Origin: Chrysoporthe austroafricana
Taxonomy: Eukaryota > Ascomycota > Sordariomycetes > Diaporthales > Cryphonectriaceae
NCBI GenBank assembly: GCA_001051155.2
Contig: JYIP02000007.1
Coordinates: 4,280,342-4,344,341, forward strand
Reading direction: 5' to 3'
DNA: 64,000 nucleotides
The number at the start of each line of letters is the position of its first letter. Within the stretch, counting starts at the first letter, position 1. Shown here one piece after another: positions 31,393-41,480 of this stretch. The notes below the pieces were generated by a model. That model was not told the origin of the DNA and made no database searches. It saw only the letters and a program-made list of their open reading frames with translations. The translations under genes and the position numbers were made by a program.

Positions 31393-33541
31393 TGTGGTGC
31401 TGGTCTTTGCGGTGGCGAGGGAAGTTGAGGAATTAGAGGATGACACGCCGAGCTGCCGGCGGGTCTACAAAGTTAAAGACGACGTTGTCGGCGGCAGCTT
31501 GCTGCTGTGTTATGGCCAGCACCATTGGAATGTGGGATGATTAAGGTTGGAATGTGGCATTATGAGGTTGTGCGGCTTGAGGTGGGCGGGAGGAGCTCAG
31601 GTATGCTCAGGTCCAGGGAGGCGCGACGCGCCGCGGCTCGAGAGGGCGGCGCATCCCAGATTATAATCCATAACAAACATCTGCCTTTGAAACAGTCATG
31701 TCCTTCTGTACTCTGCGAAAATGTGAACTGAACCTTGCGTTCTAGTCAAGGCACGCAAAAGTGGCCGTTTATGTTTACGACGCCACAAGCCTGGCTCCGC
31801 GTGCCTCGACACGATGTTTAGGCATAGGATAGGTGCCGTAGACGTAGACACAGCCGGCTATTCGTTTTGCCAATCTCTTTCCACATATTCCGCAAGGGCG
31901 AGCTAGCCTGGTCTCAGTGGCATAATCAGGTCTCGTGTTAGCAAGCTTTCCGCCTCCCCCTTGCGTCGAATCTTGCCCTCTCGGCCTGCGGCTCGGCGCA
32001 GTTATACAGCAGAGGCCTCAACGCCGGGTGCAAGAGGACCTCGTTAGCAGTGGTTCGCGCGGCACAACTTGTAGATGCCTACGGGTGTATTAGCATCTAG
32101 ATGAAGAGACTACCAGCTACATTAGGAGCTGTCGGTACGTGCTACGCTTGTTACAGATTGGCACCCGCGGTGTACAACGTACGGACTCTTGTCTACCGCC
32201 CTGTGACCACGGTATCGGTCGTATTCAGTAGACGTCAGGTTTATCCCAGTATTAACTGATCGCCGCGGCCCACAAGGTGTCTATGGAGGATACCTCTACG
32301 CGGCGCGGGCTCTAGAGGCTTCGTCGTAGCCTCGAGACCCCATCTCTGGCAGCTGGCTGGATGGCTTGCTGACCACTCACTCTCGAGGAGCTTCTGTCCT
32401 TCCCGTCTGTTGAGCCTTCTGGCTTTCGAAGCCGTAGTAACTTCTCTATCTTTGCCATATGTCCCCGTCCTCCAGATACGCCGTCGCTTTAGCGAATTCA
32501 TCGACCGCTACGTTGCCGGTGTGATGTCCATGCTGTCTAGTGATCGACGTACTCCCCGGATTTCCGGTGCAAGTTTTCCCACGTTTTGTCTAAATCATAA
32601 ATTTCCCTCTTTTTAAGCTCTCTGGAGTGCTTCCATAGGTCCTTAGACCACTAATATATGGCCGATATAGGAGTAGGAGGCTGGAAACCCCAGCCCTTCC
32701 ACCCGCTCGAGGGAGGAGGGGCGCTCATAATCCAAGCTTGTGCTCCAGCCGCTCCCCAAGTTTCCGCATCGAAAACCATCTGTTCATTCTGATTCTACCA
32801 GTCAGCGTCCAAACGGCCTTCTGTGGAAAAGTGGAGCAACCAGCACCCTAACCCTGGCATTTCTGTGCTCTATATATTTATGGCTGAGCACTACACAGCC
32901 ATTTTCACTCTCTTTTGTAGCAGACAGATTTCCATCTCAACACTCATTTATTCTTTCCCATGCTCGATATCAGGTACCTGTTTCGCCACACCTTCCTCCA
33001 CCTTCCTCCCCATTCCGGTAGGCGATAAAGACCTACCCCTATTTTTCTTTTATAGCAGACCTGTCTGAGTAAGCAGACTGCCAGAGTGTTGTGGCGTAGG
33101 TTGTCTTCCCATATTGTGTACTTCTACCTCCAAATTGCGAGTGAGGAGGGCTAGCCGTTCGCACCGTGCCGTGAGTTGGGCCCTCCCCTTCAGCCTGGTT
33201 TGTGTCGATCTCACATTGGTCGGTCAACCCTGCCCTGAGGCCGTGGCGAGGCTATTTTATTGAAGAAGAGGATGCCCCTATTCCGGGGTCCGCAAGTGAC
33301 GAGTTTCTCTGGACTCTTGGATTGTTCGAGGAGGGCTTCCGCCGGCGGTTAGGCCGCTTTCCCTGTGGAGAACCGCAACCAGTATTGTTTTCTATGCAGG
33401 GAGGGAGAACTGCCCGCCCCCCTGGCCGAATGGCTTCCTCCAGGATGCCCACCAGGGCTCCTTGGCCATGGTAATTAGCATGGGGACAATTTTACCCGCT
33501 TCCTTCGTGCTAATCCTTTACTTGCATGCTACCAAACACTG

Positions 33542-33595
33542 GGAAACCTAGGGAATGGGTCATCTCAATTCTAGATGACCCATTTTCTAGGTTCC
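33542..33595. repeat. Strong hairpin, 23-24 bp arms and 7-nt loop
   Basis: The left arm (33542-33565, containing AATGGGTCATCT) and the right arm (33573-33595, starting AGATGACCCATT) pair over their whole length with two mismatches and one bulge, around CAATTCT. Short flanking ACACT / AGTGT sequences (33536-33540 and 33610-33614) are also complementary. Confidence 0.8.
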
Positions 33596-33925
33596 TAGAG
33601 GGCGATCTTAGTGTCTATATAGTCTATAGAGGACTAGAGTATACCATGTGACCGTTTTCATCTGTGAAATAGCTTCACCTAAGGACACATCCCTCCTTGA
33701 TGAACGAACGTAGTCTATTCCAGCACAACACGGACAACCAGTGCCTCTGCTACCTCGATGGTGACCCCATTCGTGTCCGAGGGCCATCAGAGTGCCATCA
33801 GCCGAGTCTTTACCTTCTCGTTACTTGTCCGCATAGCTATGGGTGCGTACAGCCTGAACCTGTTCGACGTTGGCTAATCGTAGTCCCGTTCCGTCTGCGG
33901 GCATAACGTTAGCTTCCGCGGGTAT

Positions 33926-33998
33926 CGATCCCCCGCCAGGGTGTGATCGGTCTCCCGCCAGGGTGGGTGTGATCGATCTCTTACCAGGGTGTGATGCC
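33926..33998 (+). repeat. Minisatellite, three 20-26 bp units
   Basis: CCGCCAGGGTGTGATCGGTC and two variants lie in tandem. The middle unit carries a GGGT insertion. Confidence 0.65.
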
Positions 33999-36000
33999 GG
34001 GCAGCTGGATGGAGAGGCGATCGTTCTCCTTCTCTCCGCCCTAGGTGGTAGAGTCCAAGGGCAGTGGGTCTTGTGTCCGTCTCCACCAGTCTCCACGGCT
34101 TGGTTCCCGCTTGGCTTCTTGTTCGAGGCTCTGCTCCCTCTGTGGCCACTTTTGCGTACTAGGGTGTCAGATCGAATGATTTTACCCTCCTGTTAAGTTC
34201 TTTATGACCCGTGCAATCGTCTGGAATTATCACCTTTCGGTAATGACGCTGCACGAATCTCCGGTGGGCCTAGCTCCGCCCTGACCAGACAGAGGGCCCA
34301 ATACATACCCCAGCATAAGAGTAGGCTTGGTTCCACCCATAACCGGAATTTTCAAACCGATAACCGGACTAAGATCCTTCCTACCCCATATTTTATACAG
34401 TCAGATACTTCGACTAGGTTCGTGTGTCGATTTGGTTTCCCATAATAATCTGGCTACCAGCTAGCTGAATCTATTGATCTCAAGATCTTGCGCGACAGCC
34501 GAGACCGCAGCCTTGTTACTGATGGCGCCGCTGCCCGGATAACATGCCGGGATTTTCTCCGTCCACGCCTTGCTCCAGAAAATGACCGGGAAAAGTACCA
34601 CCTAGCCGCAAGTCTTGAGCAGCACCCTATCGATATCCCGCTCAAGGGAATCGTGGACAAGCTTGAAGAGGCAGAGCGAGTCCAGGCATCTTAAGTCAGC
34701 AGCGCAACAGAGTCGGCGAGGGACGAGGTTCTGCTCGAAGTCCGGATCGACGATACTACTATGCCCTCTTCTGCGCCTCCGCCCTAGAGATAGTGAGGCA
34801 TAGAACCGGACACATTATTATCATACGAGGTGCTTACAGAAAGGTGGGAAGGTATGGCATGGTAGGGTCAGGGCAGAAGGATCAGAGCGGGCGGAGGGCA
34901 AAAGGTGTAGGCGTAACGTCGAAGGCAAGTTCAAAGGCATCAACTGATGTTCTGGTTTTGGCGTTCTTAGTCAAAGATATCTCCCAACCGCTCTTTCGAC
35001 AGGACCTCTTAGCGCAACTATGTAGGTAGTGAGATTCGACGTGTGATAAACCATACATTCAAGGCAAGATAACAACTTCGACCATTGCATTATGACGCCT
35101 AATAAAATATTTCTGTCTTCATGGGCTGCATAGCACCGTACGGCCTAGTCTAGCCGCTTTGATTAAGCAAGCAAATACTGGTGCAGATAGATTAGCACTT
35201 CACATTGTAGTGCAAAACTCGTAGCGCCATGGGGAAGCAAAACAGCCTCAACGGCTACCATTTTGGAGTGCTCATATGCCGCCAAGCCTTGAGTGCGTTC
35301 CTGACTATTCACCACAGCACACAAAGAGAGCCTGGTGTAGTGGGTCGGTGGCATCGAGCAAGTCAGAGGAGCCTTGGGCCGAATTCGTCCAGGCCCAACA
35401 AAAAGAATATAGTGATATGGCTCAACGTTCATTTCGTGTTGAGGACTCCCACCCGGCACACACCCAGGAACACGGCAAGACGAGGCTCTACATCCGGATG
35501 TGAATACACACGCCCATGATTGCTTGCCAATGCCATAGTCTCCTCCCTTCTCAAACATCGACATTCCCCGGCAAGGGTGGACACGCTCCCCACGAACAAG
35601 GCATCTCAGCTGCTGGCAAGCTTGCTATGCTATACCCTCGTCCTTCCCGAACAAACGACAGCGGCAATAATTCCCTACGATATTATAACAGCCGCGGCCA
35701 GCCCTTTTTCGGTATGATAAGTGTGTAGCACCGTTCGGACGATAGTTCGGACGACAATCTGGACGACTGCTGCGCGTGCTATGACCCTGGAGATTTGCAC
35801 GTCTACCAATCCGATCGATGTCTTTTCAATCTGACTTCCTCGGCAGAAATTCGTCCGTCACCTCTTTCTTGTCGCTATACGCAGCTTCGGTCACCACATT
35901 TCCCTTATTTTTGAAGTTATTTTTGGGGGAAGTAAAACATTTTCTTCGGTCTATGGGGTGATGTGCAAGGGTAGGTAGATCAAAGAAGTGTATGTCCAGT

Positions 36001-36118
36001 TGTCTGATTTTCGATTTTCTACTTGTTGTCTGATTTTCTACTTGTTGTCTGATTTTCTACTTGTTGTCTGATTTTCTACTTGTTGTCTGATTTTCTACTT
36101 GTTGTCTGATTCTCTACA
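36001..36118 (+). repeat. Tandem array of a 19-bp unit, six copies
   Basis: TGTCTGATTTTCTACTTGT repeats with starts at 36027, 36046, 36065, 36084 and 36103. A first copy at 36001 carries a 7-base insertion. Units are nearly identical, so the array is young. Confidence 0.9.
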
Positions 36119-36189
36119 ATTTAGCTAGAAGAAACGCTGCCGATTTGTGGTCTTTCCTACCGCACGATCCATCTCATGGCAACAGTAAA

Positions 36190-36250
36190 TTGCCAAGCGA
36201 GGCGGCGGTGAGTTACCAAGCGAGGCGACAGTGAATTGCCAAGCGAGGCC
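36190..36250 (+). repeat. Three copies of a 23-bp CCAAGCGAGGC unit
   Basis: TGCCAAGCGAGGC, TACCAAGCGAGGC and TGCCAAGCGAGGC occur at about 23-bp spacing, shortly after the 19-bp array. Confidence 0.65.
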
Positions 36251-36667
36251 TTCGCGGTACGCTTCGTGGCAAATGATACCCTTTCACGCTGCCACAGGAG
36301 GGTATTATTTGGCATGGCAGGCCCGCCGCGTGTCGGGGCGTGGAAGGGGGGGGTTCGGAGGGCGTGTGTCGCAAAATTTCGGTTGTGGGCGTTGTGCCTA
36401 TAGATGCATCCTTCAGTCAGCTAGCTGCCTTGGTACATGCGCAACGACGATATACCATAGTGTAGGTGGGGGAAATCCCTACTGCCATATGCTCTTATGC
36501 TTGTCCGATCTCGCCATCGAGAAGGAGCCGGGTTGTTTCAATCCTCGCGCTATGTTGAAGACTTGCACCAAGCCGTGAAAGGGAGTTCTATGAATAGTGA
36601 GCATAGGGCGCCTGACATTTGCTTGCTTAGTATTGTGGCAGAAGAAGTCAAGAGATGCTAGTAAGAC

Positions 36668-37678
36668 TTACCGACCAAGGTGTTCTGGCAGACGGGGCCG
36701 TATATATGTAGGCGGCAGGGGTGGCGTCTCCTGGTCGATGATGATGTCTGAGAAGTAGATGGGGAGCTCACCATCGACGGCGCCAGGCCCAAAGAAACGC
36801 GTCCGAGACATGAGATCGACAGTCTTCGTGGGGTCGCTCACATCTCTTCCCATTACTTTAACCCCGCCCCATTCCAGCTTTCTATTCGACGTATCGACTA
36901 GAATGATGGTTTGAGTGCGAGCAAGATCGTGGAAGTATCTCTGAGCCCTTTTCTCGATTTCGTTTCGTGATTGAGTAACAGCAACTTCCACAATCAAGGT
37001 TGGTGGAGCTTGATAGTTGTAGTAGTAACTCTGATCAGGCTCTTTCTTCCAACTGAAATCCTCAGGTGTAATATCGGAATCGCCAGCTGGAGAGATGCGA
37101 TCGATGATCTCAGCCAGTTGCTTGCCGTATGTTGAGTCTTCGGCTAGAACATGACTTCGCATTGAATGAATACCAATAGAAATCTGACTGCCAATGTAAG
37201 CGCAGACAAAACCACGTTCTTTCTCTGGCATTGTGAGCTGAAGATGCAAAAGCCCTTGAGAATGGTGATATTCGTATTCGACGTTTCGAAAACCGAGACC
37301 TTCGTGGTCCAGCTTGGTGTACAGTTTTCGCAGTTGGTCAGCGTCAAACTTGAAACTAAAGTCGAGCGAGGAATTTCCACAATGTTTTTCATCATTGCTG
37401 CGGTGAACAAGCAGCTGCCTGCCACTTGATAACGCACTGAGCACCAGCTTCACAGAAACGGTAGCATCATAAGCCTCGCCATGTGCATACTGGCTATCTG
37501 CAACAGTGTTATCTCCATCTTTATCTTTCGCTTCATGCTGACGATCCGTAACGATTCCAGCGTTGACTTCAATCTCAGCCTTCGTATCAGGATTAATGAA
37601 GTTCTATTCGGGTCTGATTAGTATTTATTATGCATATTGTGGGAGACTTTTGCTTACCGGAGACTCTGAGTCCTCCAT
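36668..37678 (-). CDS. PD-(D/E)XK-like protein, intact
   Basis: Exon 1 is 37658-37678 (ATG plus six codons, MEDSESP) and exon 2 is 36668-37603, with a 54-bp intron (gtaagc...gaatag, phase 0) containing a CTAATC branch-like site; 318 residues in all. An N-terminal beta-rich half is followed by PPTLIVEVAVTQSRNEIEKR and AQRYFHDLARTQTIILVDTS. This is the E-h-x...Q-x4-KR helix plus strand pattern of restriction-endonuclease-like folds. The C-terminus is proline-rich. The stop TAA (36668-36670) overlaps a perfect splice donor (CG-GTAAGT), so a further exon is possible, for instance to about 36500. Compared with the relics in this window the frame is clean. Function unknown. Confidence 0.6.
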
Positions 37679-39172
37679 GCTTGCTGCTGCTAGGTATCAC
37701 GAGTATAAAATGTAAATGGTCAGAGGTTGAGGAAGCGCTAGGCGTGGCATAACCCCTAGGGGATGGGAGTGAAAGAGGACAGGAACTATATAGGGAATCG
37801 GAGAAAAAAGATAGTTTGGTATTTATATTACGCTCTAGCCACACTTGGACTTCATGCTGTCTAGTGCATGGTCACGTGGATCACAGTTACAGACATAAGA
37901 CATAGGGCCTGATGCTGGGTATGTGCATAGAAAAGCCGAAGTTTGGAAGAGCTAGAGGAGCTTTGGGCTGAATTTGGTTAGTTGAAGGAGAAGATAGGGA
38001 CAAAGCTTGATCAAGGCCCAAGGCTCAAAGCAGATCGGCACAAGGCTCAAAGCTTAATCAAGCATCACATGTAGGGAGTTCTGACCCTAGCCACGAGCAT
38101 AGGTTTCTCTTTTGTACTGTTCGAGAGATACACTAACTTATCTACAAGTTTGTTCCTTTTGCTACGTGCTCGAGGGTAGGCTGGATTTTCCAACTTCGTA
38201 GATCCATTGTCGGCAACCTGGGTATAGCCTCAACACCTGCAGGGCCAATCTCATGAGACGGAACTGCATCTCACAAATGTTTACCAGGATTGAATATCAT
38301 CGCTACCGCCCTGGCCATTTTGTCTAGTCTAGTTCTTCTACTGTAGAGCTGTAACAAACTCCCTTAAATTAAGCTTGCAATGAGCGGAAGGCGGCGAGAG
38401 GATAGCTTCAATCAATTAATTAGTCACGCCGAAAGAACCTCATCAACGATAGCAGAGGGTACACTTGTGGTGAAATTGCACTGAATTGGTTTGTTAAGAC
38501 CACCGTCCGTGACCGCCGAAATATATAGTTCTGTTTCGCCTGCACGAACCGCCGACCTAGTCCACACTCAGGTGCCCAGGCCACATACCCATCAGTGCTA
38601 TGTCCACAGACCTGATGCCGCCAATGATGCTCACGTGAAGGCAAATTTCTCCAGGCACACATGTCAGCGTCAACAAATCTTCGAAGAGCAGCTGGCAATC
38701 CACCTCCCAGCGGAAGCAAATGTTCGACATCATGGACTGCGTCAGCACTCGGGACGGCCTGGTTGTGGCTTCGTGCGGCGATCTTCTGAAATGGAAGACT
38801 TCATCTGTCAGCCGCCGCGAAAAGTCATGGGTAAGAAGACTCAGACCTCTTCCCACCCCTCTCACACACAAAGTCTCAGTAGAAGAGAGAGCTGATCATT
38901 AAAGGGGGTCCAGACCCCTGCAAGGTACCGTCTACGATGATAAGAGACGGCCAGCATCCGTAACCGATGCCCTTGAACTCTAGAATACGTAGCTTGGTCT
39001 GTTTGTAATTGAGACGGCTTTTTGAGATAACAACCCGAAACTGGATACCATTTAGCATGGACCATCACATTACTCTCGGGACAGGGCCCTATATCGCACC
39101 TGGGACACATGACCGCATGGCTTTACTACGGAAGGTAAAGGAGAAGCCGTCGAGGAGTGCGCTAAGGGGGCT
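37679..39172. other. Noncoding with possible retroelement-like tail
   Basis: 37960-38150 contains GCTCAAAGC repeats and the block TTTCTCTTTTGTACTGTTCG, which has the look of an LTR end but has no partner in this window. A coding-like minus frame at 38557-38871 (DEVFHFRRSPHEATTRPSRV ... CLHVSIIGGIRSVDIALMG) has no recognisable family. Confidence 0.4.
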
Positions 39173-39888
39173 TCAAAACACCTGATTTACTTTCTCATCC
39201 CTCTTCTGATCGTCTCCCCATCGATCCTGCCACAGATCTGCGCTCAGGTAACGCCATCCCATGGGCGCGCCTATCCCCCACCGGTCCTTCATCTCCGCCA
39301 GCGTCACAGGGCGGACCAGCTCATAGAGCTCAAGCACGGGGTATCCGTACTTAGACTGTTTGCGCCCAGCGTTGAAGTCGTCATTGCCTATGCCGAAGGG
39401 CTCAGTCGGCACGGTACCAGGAGTGCGGCGGACCGAATCTGGAATGACTGCAATATGTCTGGAATTATTTTAATATTAGGCAAGGAGTGGAAGGGGAAAA
39501 GGCATGAAAGAAAACAAGTGCCATACGTAATAGATGCCCGGCCCTCGCGACCCTGGTAACCCTCGCGCGTCTCATACAGCCACAGCCGCGTGACCCCGTC
39601 GCGCAGCCGGTATTTGCGATACTCGTGGTTCTTCTGCCGGCTGGCGATGTTGGCTAAGTGGACGGGCTTGATAGCGAGGAGCACGTCGGTTAGCACCCGG
39701 TTGTCGGCAGTTGACGACTTCGACTTGGATTTGGACTTGGTTGGTGCGGGCTTCTTAGATATCCGGTGCGAATCAGGGCGCGTGGGTGAGACGACGGTTG
39801 TTGTATTGGCATGTTGAATGAAAGAGCTGTTCAGAATAGGTCGTGTAAACGAGTGACGCTTGGCTGATGCAGGACGTGGGAGTGCCAT
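39173..39888 (-). CDS. ASCH/EVE-like domain protein
   Basis: Exons 39527-39888 and 39173-39458 (68-bp intron, gtatgg...ttccag) join ATTAC|A-CAT in phase 2 and give 215 residues. ATG 39888 is chosen because the conserved part follows directly and the frame upstream has low complexity. The first 75 residues are basic and serine/lysine-rich (KPAPTKSKSKSKSS). The domain then runs VLLAIKPVHLANIASRQKNH, YRKYRL, LWLYETREG, HIAVIPDSVRRTPG, EPFGIGNDDFNAG, KYGYPVLELYELV and MGWRYLS. The LAIKP...G..K..EYR and RLWLYET pattern fits ASCH-like beta-barrel domains, thought to bind RNA or modified nucleic acid. This fungal version is uncharacterised as far as I know. It is the first gene of the conserved block, upstream of the minus-strand REV3 3' end. 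Confidence 0.7.
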
Positions 39889-40707
39889 CTTAACAGGGAT
39901 AGATGACAGGCGTATGGAGTGTTGAAAAAAAAAATTAGGAAAACACATGAGGTTGACGGTGGTATGTTGCTTGTGTAACTGTTGTTGTTGTTTTTTTTCC
40001 AGGCCCTCTGATCGTGCCACTGACAAAGCCATGCGCACGAGCTCTTGCCGCCGATTTGGGCAGCGCGCGGGTGGGGGGGGGTTCCTCTCACCTGCATTCA
40101 AGTGGTTTCCCCCACTGTACCTAGCATTACTGTCTGATAAGAACAGCAAGTATGAAGGGTTTGTGCCAGGCAAGGGCGGTCGACAACCCTGGATCGCCAA
40201 TCCTCCTTCACCTCGTGCATACACCATATCCCCTCCAATTTTATATCGCTCCCGCATGCTTTCCCTAGCCTCACTCTTTTTGTAACGCGCCATCATATCC
40301 AACTATCAGGCCCGCTGAGGCAACCTCATAAGCGAGAGCGCAAACACGACCCAGAGTCGCCGAGACCCTCCTCCAAACATTATCGTTCACGATGAGAAGC
40401 ATCATCGCCCGCTGGTCCATTTTCCCAGCTGAAAGAACCGCTGCTGCCAACACCAGCACCCAACAACACGTTGCCTAGAGGTCACAGACATCGGCCCAGT
40501 CAGAAATGAAGCACGCTAGTAGTCGGACCGAGCGTAGTCATAACCGAAACGTTCTAGAAGTGCGCTTGACGGACCCGATCACGATCAGTCTTCAACCAAG
40601 CGTCATCGCTGCCACTTCTCCGTGCACTTCGAAGCCTCAGGCAGCATAGCCTCGGGAAACTTGGTTCATCGAGTAGTCGCTATAGGATACTGCTCAATCA
40701 GAACTAG
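39889..40707. other. Upstream region of the ASCH-like gene
   Basis: The 5' flank contains GTTGTTGTTG/T runs at about 39980-40000 and a ten-base G run near 40070. No further gene is supported. Confidence 0.45.
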
Positions 40708-41091
40708 TGCAAGACAGAGCCTAACGTAGTGAGTGGTGTTCTGACTGTCGATGTCGCCGAGGACACCACTCCAATTGTTGATAGACTTACTGATCAAGTA
40801 TCGCAAATTCAAGATGCGGAGGGCAGCCAGATAGCGGGCCCGACGGTCTCCGAGAGACTCGCGTGACTGGGCTCTATGTACTGTGTGGCACTAAAGATGA
40901 ACGGTGATGTTGTCATGAGTTTAGCGCCGAGACGGTATGACCTCGAAGAATACGTCAAGGCGATACGGCAAGCGCTCACATCTCCCCAGCTGGGAAAGTA
41001 TGAGACGGCTAGGATTGAACAAAAGATGCTCGAGGTCTGGGACAACCTGAAACCGAGTCTCAGGCGGCATCATGGCTCTCCTCTGCAGTGA
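40708..41091 (+). pseudogene. Unknown gene fragment with in-frame TGA
   Basis: One frame runs from after TAG 40705-40707 to TGA 41089-41091. It reads like protein throughout: VLTVDVAEDTTPIVDRLTDQ, GPTVSERLA, [TGA 40864-40866], LGSMYCVALKMNGDVVMSLA, RRYDLEEYVKAIRQAL, IEQKMLEVWDNLKPSLR. Heptad-like leucines and balanced charge continue smoothly across the stop, so TGA probably replaces CGA or a similar codon. The acceptor-like ACTAG before 40708 suggests that upstream exons once existed. I do not recognise the family. It lies between the ASCH-like gene and the end of REV3, the only relic inside the conserved block. Confidence 0.45.
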
Positions 41092-41480
41092 ACGAGACCT
41101 TGCATCTGATCACGCAGCTATGAAAGAAAGTACCGCAGATCGATGCGACGAACACGGCGGTGGCTGGGTGCGAGCGCAGAATGCCCAACCGATAACAATT
41201 GATTGTCCGAGTACCAGATCGGAATCCTTTCTCGTCTGAAATGCACCGGTTTTTCATTATTAGGTACCATGCTGCCTTGCGGTAGGTATGGTCTTGGTAT
41301 TGGACTTATTCAGCCCATCGTAGCTTATGCATCATGACGAGGCCTTCCCAGCTCCACAGTCTGCATTGCAACCATCTCACCAGCTTCATGATCGGACAAG
41401 TTTCATAGAGACCACCTGAAAGGAGCTGCAAGATGCCGCGTAATCGAGATCATGCCTCGTCGAGACCCGATGATGCATCA

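Larger units (their letters stand above)
31393..36667. other. Gene-poor stretch with hairpins and minisatellites
   Basis: Several repeats are listed separately. One coding-like patch lies at 34470-34694 plus (DGAAARITCRDFLRPRLAPE ... IPLKGIVDKLEEAERV), ending at TAA and without a start. It may be a fragment of an unknown gene. At 35350-35376, AGAGGAGCCTTGGGCCGAATTC recurs at 37968-37990 with only C/T differences, suggesting scattered copies of an element. No complete gene is visible. Confidence 0.4.
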
